Positions 52,561 to 61,131 of a stretch of 64,000 bases of DNA are shown here, in pieces. Numbering within the stretch: the stretch's first letter is position 1; the number at the start of each line of letters is the position of its first letter. Below the pieces are notes generated by a model that made no database searches, had not been told where the DNA came from, and saw nothing but the letters and a program-made list of their open reading frames with translations. The position numbers were made by a program, and so were the translations under genes. The stretch is from Hyphomicrobium_A sp963722495 (lineage in GTDB: Bacteria > Pseudomonadota > Alphaproteobacteria > Rhizobiales > Hyphomicrobiaceae): NCBI GenBank assembly GCA_963722495.1, contig CAVRND010000011.1, positions 186,001-250,000 on the forward strand, in the 5' to 3' direction.

Positions 52561-53892
52561 ATGGACAAGCGGGTGGACGACACTTCCTCGGATGCGCCGC
52601 CCGAGACGAGCCTTGCCGATACGGCGCGACGACTGAGGGCGATTTTTGTCGGCTCGGCCGGCAATCTCGTCGAGTGGTTCGATTTCTACGCCTACTCGGC
52701 CTTCGCGCTGTATTTCGCCAAGTCGTTCTTCCCCTCCGAAAGCCAGACGGCGCAGCTGCTGAACGCAGCGGCGATCTTCGCCGTCGGCTTCCTCATGCGC
52801 CCATTCGGCGGCTGGCTGTTCGGTCACATCGCAGATCGCCACGGGCGGCGTCTGGCGCTTACGCTGTCGGTGCTCATGATGTGCGCCGGCTCGCTCATCA
52901 TCGCGGTGACGCCGACCTACGCGACCATCGGCCTCGCCGCACCCTTCGTGCTGCTTTTTGCACGTCTGGTGCAGGGGCTGAGCCTCGGCGGCGAGTATGG
53001 CACCAGCGCCACGTACCTGTGCGAGGTGGCGCATCCCGAGCATCGCGGCTTCTATTCGAGCTTTCAGTACGTGACGCTGATCGGCGGGCAACTGCTTGCC
53101 ATGCTCGTGCTGCTGTTTCTGCAGCGGGTGCTGCTGACGCCGGAGCAGCTCGACGCGTGGGGCTGGCGCATTCCGTTCTTCATCGGCGCCGGGCTTGCGG
53201 TCGTCGTCTATTTCATGCGGCGCGACATGCACGAGAGTGAGGCGTTCCTCGCAGCGCGCGCGCTGGGCGGCAAGGTGAGCCCGCTCAGGGGCCTCCTCCA
53301 GCATCCGCGCGAGGTTGCCATCGTCGTCGGTCTGACGCTCGGCGGCACGGTCGCCTTCTATACGTACACGACTTACATGCAGAAGTTCCTCGTCAACTCG
53401 GTCGGGCTGTCGAAGGACACCTCGACCGTCATCGCGGCGGCGACGCTGTTTCTGTACATGTGCCTGCAGCCGGTCGTCGGCGCCATTTCCGACGTCGTCG
53501 GCCGGCGCCCGGTGCTGCTAACCTTCGGCGTGCTCGGGACGCTGCTCACCGTGCCAATCCTCACCGCCCTGCAGAACGCGACCGATCCATGGACTGCGTT
53601 CTTCCTGATCATGGGGGCGCTGGTCATCGTTAGCGGCTACACGGCCATCAACGCCGTGGTGAAGGCGGAGCTGTTCCCCACCAGGGTGCGCGCCATGGGC
53701 GTCGGGTTTCCATACGCCATCACGGTGGCGCTGTTCGGCGGCACGGCCGAGTACGTGGCCCTGTATCTCAAGAAGATCGGCTACGAACATGCCTTCTTCT
53801 GGTATGTGACGGCCTGCATTTTCATCTCCCTGCTCGTCTACGGCTTCATGCGCGACACCCGCTCGCAGTCCGCCATGCACCGCCACGTCTAG
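52561..53892 (+). CDS. MFS transporter, metabolite:H+ symporter (MHS) family
   Basis: A 443-residue, 12-helix permease. IFVGSAGNLVEWFDFYAYSA is the MHS start; FGGWLFGHIADRHGRR is MFS motif A, LVQGLSLGGEYGTSATYLCE follows in helix 4, and VGAISDVVGRRPVLL is the second motif A. The closest well-known relatives are KgtP (2-oxoglutarate) and ProP/citrate carriers; the start EWFDFYAYS and the length favour a KgtP-like dicarboxylate carrier. The substrate is inferred, not shown. Unknown membrane-protein genes lie on both sides. Confidence 0.9.
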   Translation: MDKRVDDTSSDAPPETSLADTARRLRAIFVGSAGNLVEWFDFYAYSAFALYFAKSFFPSESQTAQLLNAAAIFAVGFLMRPFGGWLFGHIADRHGRRLALTLSVLMMCAGSLIIAVTPTYATIGLAAPFVLLFARLVQGLSLGGEYGTSATYLCEVAHPEHRGFYSSFQYVTLIGGQLLAMLVLLFLQRVLLTPEQLDAWGWRIPFFIGAGLAVVVYFMRRDMHESEAFLAARALGGKVSPLRGLLQHPREVAIVVGLTLGGTVAFYTYTTYMQKFLVNSVGLSKDTSTVIAAATLFLYMCLQPVVGAISDVVGRRPVLLTFGVLGTLLTVPILTALQNATDPWTAFFLIMGALVIVSGYTAINAVVKAELFPTRVRAMGVGFPYAITVALFGGTAEYVALYLKKIGYEHAFFWYVTACIFISLLVYGFMRDTRSQSAMHRHV

Positions 53893-53960
53893 CGGTAGCG
53901 TTCGTTTGATTGCCTCAATTGTTGGACATCGGTAGCGGCTCAATTCTGGGGACCAACACG

Positions 53961-54728
53961 ATGACCCGAAGCTCGCTCGATAAAACCTTGCGCCGCGCGT
54001 ACATCGTGCTCGGCCTCATCCTGCTGATTGCCATTGTCGCGAAGTTCGCCGATCGCATCCCCGGCATCGAGGGAACCGCGGTGGCGCGCCTGGCAGCAGA
54101 CACCTACGAATTCCTCAAGGACATGTCGTTGGTGCTCGTGACTGTCGTCGCCGCCTATCTCGCCAACGTCTTCCAAAAGCGCTCCAAGTTCCTCGAACGG
54201 CTGGAGGAGGAGTGGCGCGGCATCGTGCGCACCAAGTCGGCGCTCTATGCCTACTGCGAGACGCCCAACGCCGGGCCCGACGACTACCTCGCCGCCTTCT
54301 GCCGCATCAGCGAGACGATCGACAACATGCGCGTCGTCTACGCCAACGTCGGCGAGACCTCGAGATTGATCGGTCTCTATCCGTTCGCGCCCCTGCACGA
54401 CATGCGCCGCGCATTGCAGTCGCTCGATCCGCGCAAGCGCACCGACATCTCGCCCGAGCAGCGCAAGCTGGTTCGGGACGCCATTCTGCAATCGTTCTAC
54501 GCGCTGCGGGAAAACTTCCTCATCGAGCTCGATATCGATGAGCCGGACCATCCCATCATCGTCTCGGCGGCGCGCCGGCGTAAGCACCCGGGCGCGACAT
54601 CGGCCGCCATCAAGACGGAGGTCGCCCAGCTCGACAACTACGAGCGCGATTCCGCTCCGCGTCGGGCGGAGGTGGAGGGCCTGCTGTGGCAGCTTCACGC
54701 CAACGAGAAGGCCGGTCAGGCTGCCTAA
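53961..54728 (+). CDS. Membrane-anchored hypothetical protein
   Basis: A 255-residue protein with two N-terminal hydrophobic segments (AYIVLGLILLIAIVAKFADR and DMSLVLVTVVAAYLANVFQK) and a long cytoplasmic part. The soluble part (KSALYAYCETPNAGPDDYLA, AFCRISETIDNMRVVYANVG, RDAILQSFYALRENFLIELD) is predicted to be helical. The ATG at 53961 was chosen because the hydrophobic segment begins shortly after. I recognise no family. Its position after the transporter gene (68 bases) allows but does not prove one transcript with it. Confidence 0.7.
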   Translation: MTRSSLDKTLRRAYIVLGLILLIAIVAKFADRIPGIEGTAVARLAADTYEFLKDMSLVLVTVVAAYLANVFQKRSKFLERLEEEWRGIVRTKSALYAYCETPNAGPDDYLAAFCRISETIDNMRVVYANVGETSRLIGLYPFAPLHDMRRALQSLDPRKRTDISPEQRKLVRDAILQSFYALRENFLIELDIDEPDHPIIVSAARRRKHPGATSAAIKTEVAQLDNYERDSAPRRAEVEGLLWQLHANEKAGQAA

Positions 54729-54823
54729 GGTTAAGGCAGCGCGTACGGCAGGGCGGGGGCCGCTAGCGGTTGTAAAGGTTCTGTGCTAGGTCCGCGCATC
54801 TTTTGCAGCGCACAAAGTGACTG

Positions 54824-56711
54824 ATGAAGCTCAGAAACATCGCGATTATCGCCCACGTCGACCATGGCAAGACCACGCTTGTCGACGAATTGCTCAAGCA
54901 ATCCGGCTCGTTCCGCGAGGGCCAGCGTGTTGCTGAGCGCGCGATGGATTCCAACGACCTGGAGCGCGAGCGCGGCATCACCATCCTCGCCAAGTGCACT
55001 TCCGTCGTCTGGAAGGACACGCGCATCAATATCGTCGATACGCCAGGCCACGCCGATTTCGGCGGCGAGGTCGAGCGCATCCTGAACATGGTCGACGGCG
55101 TCGTGGTGCTGGTGGACGCCTCCGAAGGCCCGCTGCCGCAGACCAAGTTCGTGGTCTCCAAGGCGCTGAAGCGCGGCATGCGGCCGATCGTGGTCATCAA
55201 CAAGATCGACCGACCGGACGAGCGGCACCAGGACGTGCTGAACGAGATCTTCGACCTCTTCGCCAACCTCGATGCCACCGACGAGCAGCTCGACTTCCCG
55301 GTGCTGTACGGTTCGGGCCGCAACGGCTGGATGGCTCTCGACCCTGCGGGTCCGCAAGAGAGCCTGGCGCCGATGTTCGACCTCGTGCTGGCGCACGTGC
55401 CGCCGCCGACCGTCGAGCCGGGCGCAGTGAGCATGCTGGCGACGACGCTGGAAGCCGATCCGTTCCTCGGGCGCATTCTCACCGGGCGCATCAGCTCGGG
55501 CGTGCTCAAGTCGGGCCAGGCGTTGAAGGCGCTCAATCGTGACGGCGAGGTCGTCGAGAATTTCCGCGTGCAGAAAGTTCTGGCCTTCCGCGGCCTCGAG
55601 CGCGTGCCCGTCGAGCAGGCCGAGGCGGGCGAAATCGTCGCCGTCGCCGGCATGAGCGAGGCAACCGTCGCCGATACGCTCTGCGACCCCAGCGTCGAGT
55701 CGCCGCTACCCGCGCAGCCGGTCGATCCGCCGACACTGTCGATGACCTTCCGCATCAACGACGGCCCCTTCGCCGGCCAGGAAGGCGACAAGGTTCAGAG
55801 CCGCGTCATCCATGACCGCCTGATGAAGGAAGCCGAGCGCAACATCGCGATCAAGGTCACGATCTCGGAGGACAAGGATGCCTTCGACGTCGCCGGTCGC
55901 GGCGAGCTGCAGCTCGGCATTCTCATCGAGAACATGCGCCGCGAAGGCTTCGAGTTGACGGTTTCGCGCCCCAAGGTCGTGTTCAAGACCGATGCCGACG
56001 GCGCCAAGCTGGAGCCGATCGAAGAGGTCATCATCGACGTCGACGAGGGCTTCACCGGCGTCGTCGTGCAGAAGCTGTCCGAACGCAAGGGCGAACTGCT
56101 CGAGATGCGCCCATCGGGCGGCGGACGCCAGCGCATGGTGTTCCATGTGCCGACGCGCGGCCTGCTCGGCTATCAGAGCGAGCTGCTGTCCGACACGCGC
56201 GGCACCGCGGTCATGAACAAGCTGTTCCACAACTACGCGCCCTTCAAGGGCGAGATCGCCGCGCGCCGCACCGGCGTGCTTGATCTCGAACGCGCAGGGT
56301 GAGGCGGCGGCTTACGCGATCTTCAACCTGCAGGATCGCGGACCCTTCATGATCGGCGCCCAGACGCGCGTCTATGAGGGCATGATCGTCGGCGAGCACA
56401 CGCGCGACAACGACCTCGAAGTCAATGTCGTCAAAGGCAAAAAGCTGACGAACGTGCGCGCCTCGGGCAAGGACGAGAACGTGCTGCTGACGACCCCGAT
56501 GAAGCTAACGCTGGAAAAGGCGATGAGCTACATCACCGACGAGGAGCTCGTCGAGGTGACGCCGAAGTCGATCCGTTTGCGCAAGCGCTGGCTGGAGCCG
56601 AACGAGCGCAAGCGGATGGAGCGAGCCCGCGAGCGCGACGTCGCCAGCGTCCCGATTCCGAAGTTCGCCGGAGCTCGCGGCTGGGACCGGGAGCGAACTT
56701 CGGAATCATAA
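54824..56711 (+). CDS. typA: Translational GTPase TypA/BipA, apparent frameshift and repeat-encoded tail
   Basis: TypA of about 628 residues. G1 is AHVDHGKTTLVDELLKQSGS, G2 ERGITI, G3 DTPGHADFGGEVERIL and G4 NKIDRPDERH. The EF-G-like domains include VAGRGELQLGILIENMRREG, and the C-terminal domain includes FHVPTRGLLGYQSELLSDTR. The frame breaks near 56285 (CTTG for CTG) and resumes with ISNAQGEAAAYAIFNLQDRG. The last 20 or so residues (SVPIPKFAGARGWDRERTSE) lie in a 166 bp repeat element and replace the usual short basic end. TypA binds ribosomes and is needed under stress or at low temperature. Confidence 0.93.
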
Positions 56712-56809
56712 GGGACACTAGAAGCATGGACTTGCTAGTGTGATTCAGATCGAGAAATTCGCTCCGGACCCCGCCGCTGATGATGCGAATTTCTCGATCA
56801 TCACACTAG
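56644..56809. repeat. Two-hairpin 166 bp repeat, copy 1 (overlaps the typA 3' end)
   Basis: It contains two neighbouring hairpins. The first pairs GTCCCGATTCCGAAGTTC (56649-56666) with GAACTTCGGAATC and GGGACACTA (56694-56720, with an extra ATAA). The second pairs CTAGTGTGAT and GATCGAGAAATTCGC (56735-56762) with GCGAATTTCTCGATC and ATCACACTAG (56785-56809). The second copy (60103-60268) has the same length with about 15 differences. The first 68 bases of this copy are coding for the end of typA. Confidence 0.9.
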
Positions 56810-56892
56810 GTTAATTTTCACTTTGTGCGGCGCAAAATGGGCGTGTTATAGCGTTGCTCCTAGCGTGGACATTTTGAAAGAGGAGCTCCCCC

Positions 56893-57147
56893 ATGAATAA
56901 GCTCGCATTGGTCGCCGCCGGCCTGGCGTTCTTCAGCACCGCAGCCTTTGCCGATTCCAAGCCTTCCGATGAGGAAGCAACGAAGATCAAGGCCACGCTG
57001 ACCGAGTGGGGCTGCGAGGGCGGCACGCTCGAGAAGGAGACCGAGGCGACGAGCGTTTTCGAAGTCGACGACGCCAAGTGCAAGGGCGCCCAGTACGACC
57101 TCAAGATCGACAGCGCCTACAAGGTGATCTCGCTCACGCGCGACTGA
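56893..57147 (+). CDS. Small secreted PepSY-like protein
   Basis: An 84-residue protein with an AGAGGAG ribosome-binding site before its ATG and a clear signal peptide (MNKLALVAAGLAFFSTAAFA). The mature part (DSKPSDEEATKIKATLTEWG, CEGGTLEKETEATSVFEVDD, AKCKGAQYDLKIDSAYKVIS) is one helix followed by strands, the PepSY/DUF2874 pattern, with two cysteines. Such proteins may inhibit proteases or act as envelope accessory factors; the function here is unknown. It starts 84 bases after the repeat element. Confidence 0.7.
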   Translation: MNKLALVAAGLAFFSTAAFADSKPSDEEATKIKATLTEWGCEGGTLEKETEATSVFEVDDAKCKGAQYDLKIDSAYKVISLTRD

Positions 57148-57260
57148 CGCGCTGACAGACCGCAATCGGCATGTAGCGCCGGCCGATCAGATCGGCCGGC
57201 GCTAATCGTTTCAGCACCCGCGCGATCCTGCTAAGCACGTGCGAAGCGCAGCGAGGCGAC

Positions 57261-58613
57261 GTGGCCAGCAACAAGTTTCCCGGATTGCGAGATTCAACTG
57301 ACGTCGCCCAGGTGTCCTGGCCGGCCGGCGTGACGCCGCCGCCCGAGTTCCTGAGCGCGGTCGATTTCGTACGCAACGACGAAGGCCACCTGTTCGTGAC
57401 GGGGCGCGCGGGGACGGGCAAGTCGACGCTGCTGCGCTGCCTGCGCGATCATATCGTCGACGAGGCGGTGGTGCTGGCGCCGACGGGACTTGCGGCCGTC
57501 AACGTCGGCGGTCAGACGATCCATTCGTTCTTCGGTTTCCCGCCGCGCCTTATCCGCCCCGACGACATCCGGCGCAGCAGCCGCAACGGCCGCGTCATGC
57601 GCAAATTGAAGCTCATCATCATCGACGAGATATCGATGGTGCGCTCCGATCTGATGTGGGCCATCGACCAATCGCTGCGCATCAACCGCGGGCGCCCGCG
57701 TGAAGCGTTCGGCGGCGTCCGGCTGTTGCTGTTCGGCGATCTGCATCAGCTGCCGCCGGTCGTCCAAGGCGACGTCGCCGAGCATCTCGAGAACGAGTTC
57801 GGCGGGCCTTTCTTCTTCCAGGTGCCGGCGCTCAACGAAGGCGCCGGCGTGTCGCTGCTCGAACTGGAACAGGTGTACCGCCAGAGCGAGGAGGCGTTCC
57901 TTCACGTCCTCAACCGCATTCGCGATGGCGACGCGACGGAAGAGGACCTTGAGGTGCTCAACGAGCGCACCCATCCGATCCGCACGCTCGGAGAGGGAGA
58001 CTCATACGTCATCCTCACGCCGACCAATGCCGCCGCGCAGCGCATCAACATGGCGTACCTCGACGCACTGGCCACGCCGGAGCACACGTACGAGGCTGGC
58101 ATCACGGGGGAATATTCGGATTCCGCGCATCCCACCGATGCTTCGCTGATCCTGAAACAGGGCGCTAAGGTGATCCTGTTGCGCAATGATCCCGACCGGA
58201 GGTGGGTGAACGGCACGATCGCCAGGATCTCGCGGCTCGAGGACAAGCGCGTGTGGATCGAGCTCGACGGCAAGACCTACGAAATCGAGCCAGTATCATG
58301 GGAGGCGCGGCGCTACGCTTTCGATCAAACCTCAGAAAAGATCGTCGAGAACGTCACCGGGACATTCCGCCAGTTCCCGTTGCGTCTCGCGTGGGCGCTG
58401 ACCATCCACAAATCGCAAGGGCTGACGCTCGATAAAGTCTACATCGACCTCGGGCGCGGCACCTTCGCCCATGGCCAAGCATATGTCGCGCTTTCGCGCT
58501 GCCGCTCGCTCGGAGGGCTGGCGCTGGCGCGCAATTTGCGCCCCTCCGATATCCTCTTTGATCGCTCGGCGATGGGCTATCGAGATAAATTTCCGCGGCT
58601 CGCTTTGACGTAA
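57261..58613 (+). CDS. Compact PIF1-like superfamily 1B helicase
   Basis: A 450-residue helicase with the PIF1/RecD2 motifs in order: I (Walker A) FVTGRAGTGKSTLL, Ia LAPTGLAAVNVGGQTIHSFF, II (Walker B) LKLIIIDEISMVRSDL, III LLLFGDLHQLPPVVQG, IV VYRQSE, V LAWALTIHKSQGLTLDKVYI and VI GQAYVALSRCRSLGGLAL. The motif pattern TIHKSQGLTLD and the ATG-independent GTG start at 57261 are notable; there is no nuclease domain. Eukaryotic PIF1 unwinds G-quadruplexes and RNA-DNA hybrids; the bacterial role is mostly unstudied. It appears to be a single-gene unit. Confidence 0.88.
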   Translation: MASNKFPGLRDSTDVAQVSWPAGVTPPPEFLSAVDFVRNDEGHLFVTGRAGTGKSTLLRCLRDHIVDEAVVLAPTGLAAVNVGGQTIHSFFGFPPRLIRPDDIRRSSRNGRVMRKLKLIIIDEISMVRSDLMWAIDQSLRINRGRPREAFGGVRLLLFGDLHQLPPVVQGDVAEHLENEFGGPFFFQVPALNEGAGVSLLELEQVYRQSEEAFLHVLNRIRDGDATEEDLEVLNERTHPIRTLGEGDSYVILTPTNAAAQRINMAYLDALATPEHTYEAGITGEYSDSAHPTDASLILKQGAKVILLRNDPDRRWVNGTIARISRLEDKRVWIELDGKTYEIEPVSWEARRYAFDQTSEKIVENVTGTFRQFPLRLAWALTIHKSQGLTLDKVYIDLGRGTFAHGQAYVALSRCRSLGGLALARNLRPSDILFDRSAMGYRDKFPRLALT

Positions 58614-58705
58614 ATCAAAGATGAAACCTTACCGGATGGGTAGGCGTTTCATTTCCAACGCCATCGTCCGAAGGGATACGTTTGTTGCAGCGCACCAAAG
58701 TCTAT

Positions 58706-58734
58706 GTTGCGTTGCAACAAATTTTTGCTATTAT
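58706..58734 (+). promoter_or_regulatory. Probable phasin promoter with overlapping palindrome
   Basis: TTGCGT (58707-58712), 16 bases, TATTAT (58729-58734) resembles a housekeeping promoter. The inverted repeat GTTGC-GTT-GCAAC (58706-58718) covers the -35 element and is a plausible operator; PhaR-type repressors of phasin genes bind TGC/GCA-rich inverted repeats. The link to PhaR is inferred. Confidence 0.5.
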
Positions 58735-58832
58735 GGCTCCCGGTAAGGCTCTGCGGAGCCAATGCAACTCGCAACCGAAGTTCTGAGCTCGCCCGCTGCA
58801 TCGGGAGACCGCAACCAATTATGGAGACAAGA

Positions 58833-59288
58833 ATGAACGACCAGTTCACCCGCCAGGCGCAAGACATGTTCGCTGCCGCCAAGGAAGCGCGAATTCCCGA
58901 GAACGTGCAGGCGTTCGCCGAAGAGAGTGTCGCCAAGACCCGTGATGCCTACAGCAAGATCAACGCTGCCACGCAAGACAGCGTGAAGGCTGTCGAGGAA
59001 ATTGTTCTAGCCGCCCAGGCTGGCGCCAAGTCCTTCAGCGAGAAGTTCATCCACGCTGCAACCACCAACGCCGAGGCCGCGTTCGATGCCGCTGAGGCCA
59101 TCGCTCGCGCCAAGACGCTTCCCGAGGTGGCCCGCCTGCAGGCCGACTTTTTCAAGCAGCAGATGGCCGCCGCCAGCGCGCAGACGAAAGAATTCTTCGA
59201 GCTGTCGAGCAAGATCAGCCGCCAGACGCTGGAGAGCATGAATTCGGCCGCCAGCAAGAGCTTCGAGCAGTTTAAGAAGGTCGGCTAA
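58833..59288 (+). CDS. Phasin family protein
   Basis: A 151-residue phasin of the alphaproteobacterial Phasin_2 type, starting at ATG 58833 with GGAG eight bases upstream. It is all-helical: RQAQDMFAAAKEARIPENVQ, AFAEESVAKTRDAYSKINAA, AAQAGAKSFSEKFIHAATTN, ARLQADFFKQQMAAASAQTK. Phasins coat polyhydroxyalkanoate granules. The gene has its own promoter-like region and a strong terminator, and is likely highly expressed, as phasins are. No PHA synthase gene is in the window. Confidence 0.92.
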   Translation: MNDQFTRQAQDMFAAAKEARIPENVQAFAEESVAKTRDAYSKINAATQDSVKAVEEIVLAAQAGAKSFSEKFIHAATTNAEAAFDAAEAIARAKTLPEVARLQADFFKQQMAAASAQTKEFFELSSKISRQTLESMNSAASKSFEQFKKVG

Positions 59289-59323
59289 CGATCCGTCTCC
59301 GGACCGTTTAGGCTACGACGCAG

Positions 59324-59364
59324 AATTGGGGCCGCGGATCCGTTCCGTGGCCCCAATTATTTTT
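59324..59364 (+). terminator. Intrinsic terminator after the phasin gene
   Basis: A perfect 10 bp stem, AATTGGGGCC (59324-59333) / GGCCCCAATT (59349-59358), followed by ATTTTT. Confidence 0.92.
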
Positions 59365-59446
59365 CGTGGCCCTACTTTCAGCAAACTGTTTCGCTCCATG
59401 GAGAAGACGCTGTAAGCTGCCCACTGGGATCGAAAAAAGACCGCGT

Positions 59447-59956
59447 ATGCTTGGTGAAAGTTCACATTGCGAGATACGTCCCGGGGCGCTGGCCGACGCG
59501 CCGGCCTTGAGCGAGGTGTTTCGCTCAAGCTGGAGCAATGCCTATCTCGGCATCATCCCGCATCTGCACCTTGACAGCATGATCCGTAAGCGCACGCCCG
59601 ACTGGTGGGGAACGACCATCAAGGCCGGCGGCGAGCTTCTGGTGCTGCAGGTCGCCGGCGTCGTCGCCGGCTATGCCACGCTCGGCGCCGCGCGCGTGCG
59701 CGGAGAGTATGAAGGCGAGATTTACGAGATCTACGTGTCACCCACCTATCAGGGCCTCGGCTTCGGCGAGCGCCTGTTTGAGGCCTGCCGCTTTCACCTC
59801 GACGGCCGCCAGCTGGCGGGGCTGATCGTCTGGGCGCTGGCCGACAACGCCGGGGCTTCGGACTTCTACTGGCGGCGCGGCGGACGTCCGGTCGGAATGG
59901 GCTTTGAGCGGTTCGGGCGCGCCAAGTTGAAGAAGATCGCCTTCGCCTGGGACTGA
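59447..59956 (+). CDS. GNAT family N-acetyltransferase
   Basis: A 169-residue acetyltransferase. It starts CEIRPGALADAPALSEVFRS, has the acceptor-side strand VAGYATLGAARVRGEYEGEI, the GNAT motif A YEIYVSPTYQGLGFGERLFE (acetyl-CoA loop Q-x-x-G-x-G) and the C-terminal ALADNAGASDFYWRRGGRPV (motif B). The ATG at 59447 is preferred because the upstream frame runs into the phasin terminator region. The substrate is unknown. Confidence 0.88.
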   Translation: MLGESSHCEIRPGALADAPALSEVFRSSWSNAYLGIIPHLHLDSMIRKRTPDWWGTTIKAGGELLVLQVAGVVAGYATLGAARVRGEYEGEIYEIYVSPTYQGLGFGERLFEACRFHLDGRQLAGLIVWALADNAGASDFYWRRGGRPVGMGFERFGRAKLKKIAFAWD

Positions 59957-60102
59957 CCGGCCGCAACCGGTGAGACAACCCAACCGCTTGACGCGCAGGT
60001 GGGCCACTCGCAAGAACACGCCAAGCAAGCTCATCGGTCATCGCCCTTCGCCTGCTGCCTCTTGGAAGCTTTGCGGTGCACTTGGGCAGTGAAACGCCGC
60101 GC

Positions 60103-60268
60103 TAGTGTCCCGATTCCGAAGTTCTCCAGCGCGCGCGGCTGGGACCGGGAGCGAACTTCGGAATCATAAGGGACACTAGAAATACGGACTTGCTAGTGTG
60201 ATTTAGATCGAGAAATTCGCTCTGGACCTTACCGCTGACGATGCGAATTTCTCGATCATCACACTAGC
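60103..60268. repeat. Two-hairpin 166 bp repeat, copy 2 (intergenic)
   Basis: This is the better-preserved copy. It starts CTAGTGTCCCGATTCCGAAG, with the first hairpin closing at GGGACACTAG (60171-60180). The second hairpin runs from CTAGTGTGAT (60194) to ATCACACTAG (60259-60268). Both hairpins have CTAGTGT/ACACTAG ends, and so does the whole element. It occupies nearly half of the 378 bp gap between the acetyltransferase gene and dapB. The rest of the gap (59957-60102 and 60269-60334) shows no further feature apart from the dapB leader. Confidence 0.9.
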
Positions 60269-60334
60269 CTTTCCTCTTTGCCCGCTGTGTTGCTATATCG
60301 CGGCGCATCCTTCGTTCGACGTCGAGGTTTCCTG

Positions 60335-61129
60335 ATGAAAGTCGCCGTGATGGGCGTGGCGGGGCGTATGGGCCAGGAGCTCGTGCGCGCGGCGCACGCG
60401 GCCGGCTGCACCATCGTTGGAGGCATCGAGCGGGAGGGCTCCCCGGCCATCGGCTCCGACGTCGGCGTGCTTGCCGGCATCAAGCCGCTCGGGGTCGTGG
60501 TCACGTCCGACGCGCTCGACGTCATATCCCGCTCAGACGGTATTCTCGATTTCACCTCGCCCAAGGCAACGGTCGAGTTTGCCGGCCTCGCTGCCAACGC
60601 CCGCGCCGTCCACGTTATCGGCACCACCGGATTAACCGCTGCCGACGAAGCGCAGATTGCCGCGGCAGCGCGCCACGCTCCCATCATCAAGGCCGGTAAC
60701 ATGAGCCTGGGTGTCAACCTGCTCGTGGCGCTGACACGACGCGTCGCCGAGGCGCTGGACGAGGACTTCGACATCGAGATCGTCGAGATGCACCACCGCG
60801 ACAAGGTCGATGCCCCGTCCGGCACCGCGCTGATGCTCGGGGCGGCCGCCGCCGAAGGGCGCGCCATTGATCTCGCGCAGCGCTCCGTCAAGGCCCGCGA
60901 CGGCGTTACCGGCCCGCGCAATCGCGGCGACATCGGCTTTGCGACGCTACGGGGCGGTAGCGTAGTCGGCGAGCACAAGGTTATCTTCGCCGGCGCCGGG
61001 GAACGCGTCGAGCTGGTGCACGTGGCCAGCGACAGATCGGTGTTCGCCCGCGGTGCCGTGAAGGCGTTGCAGTGGGGCCAAGGAAAGGCGCCGGGCCTTT
61101 ACTCGATGTCCGACGTGCTGGGGCTCTGA
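60335..61129 (+). CDS. dapB: 4-hydroxy-tetrahydrodipicolinate reductase
   Basis: A 264-residue DapB. The NAD(P)-binding start is MKVAVMGVAGRMGQELVRAA; VIGTTGLTAADEAQI follows, and EIVEMHHRDKVDAPSGTALM is the DapB signature with the catalytic His and Lys. GDIGFATLRGGSVVGEHKVI lies in the substrate domain. It reduces the dihydrodipicolinate precursor in lysine and diaminopimelate synthesis, feeding the cell wall. The ATG at 60335 has GAGG about nine bases upstream. gpmA follows two bases later. Confidence 0.96.
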   Translation: MKVAVMGVAGRMGQELVRAAHAAGCTIVGGIEREGSPAIGSDVGVLAGIKPLGVVVTSDALDVISRSDGILDFTSPKATVEFAGLAANARAVHVIGTTGLTAADEAQIAAAARHAPIIKAGNMSLGVNLLVALTRRVAEALDEDFDIEIVEMHHRDKVDAPSGTALMLGAAAAEGRAIDLAQRSVKARDGVTGPRNRGDIGFATLRGGSVVGEHKVIFAGAGERVELVHVASDRSVFARGAVKALQWGQGKAPGLYSMSDVLGL

Positions 61130-61131
61130 GC

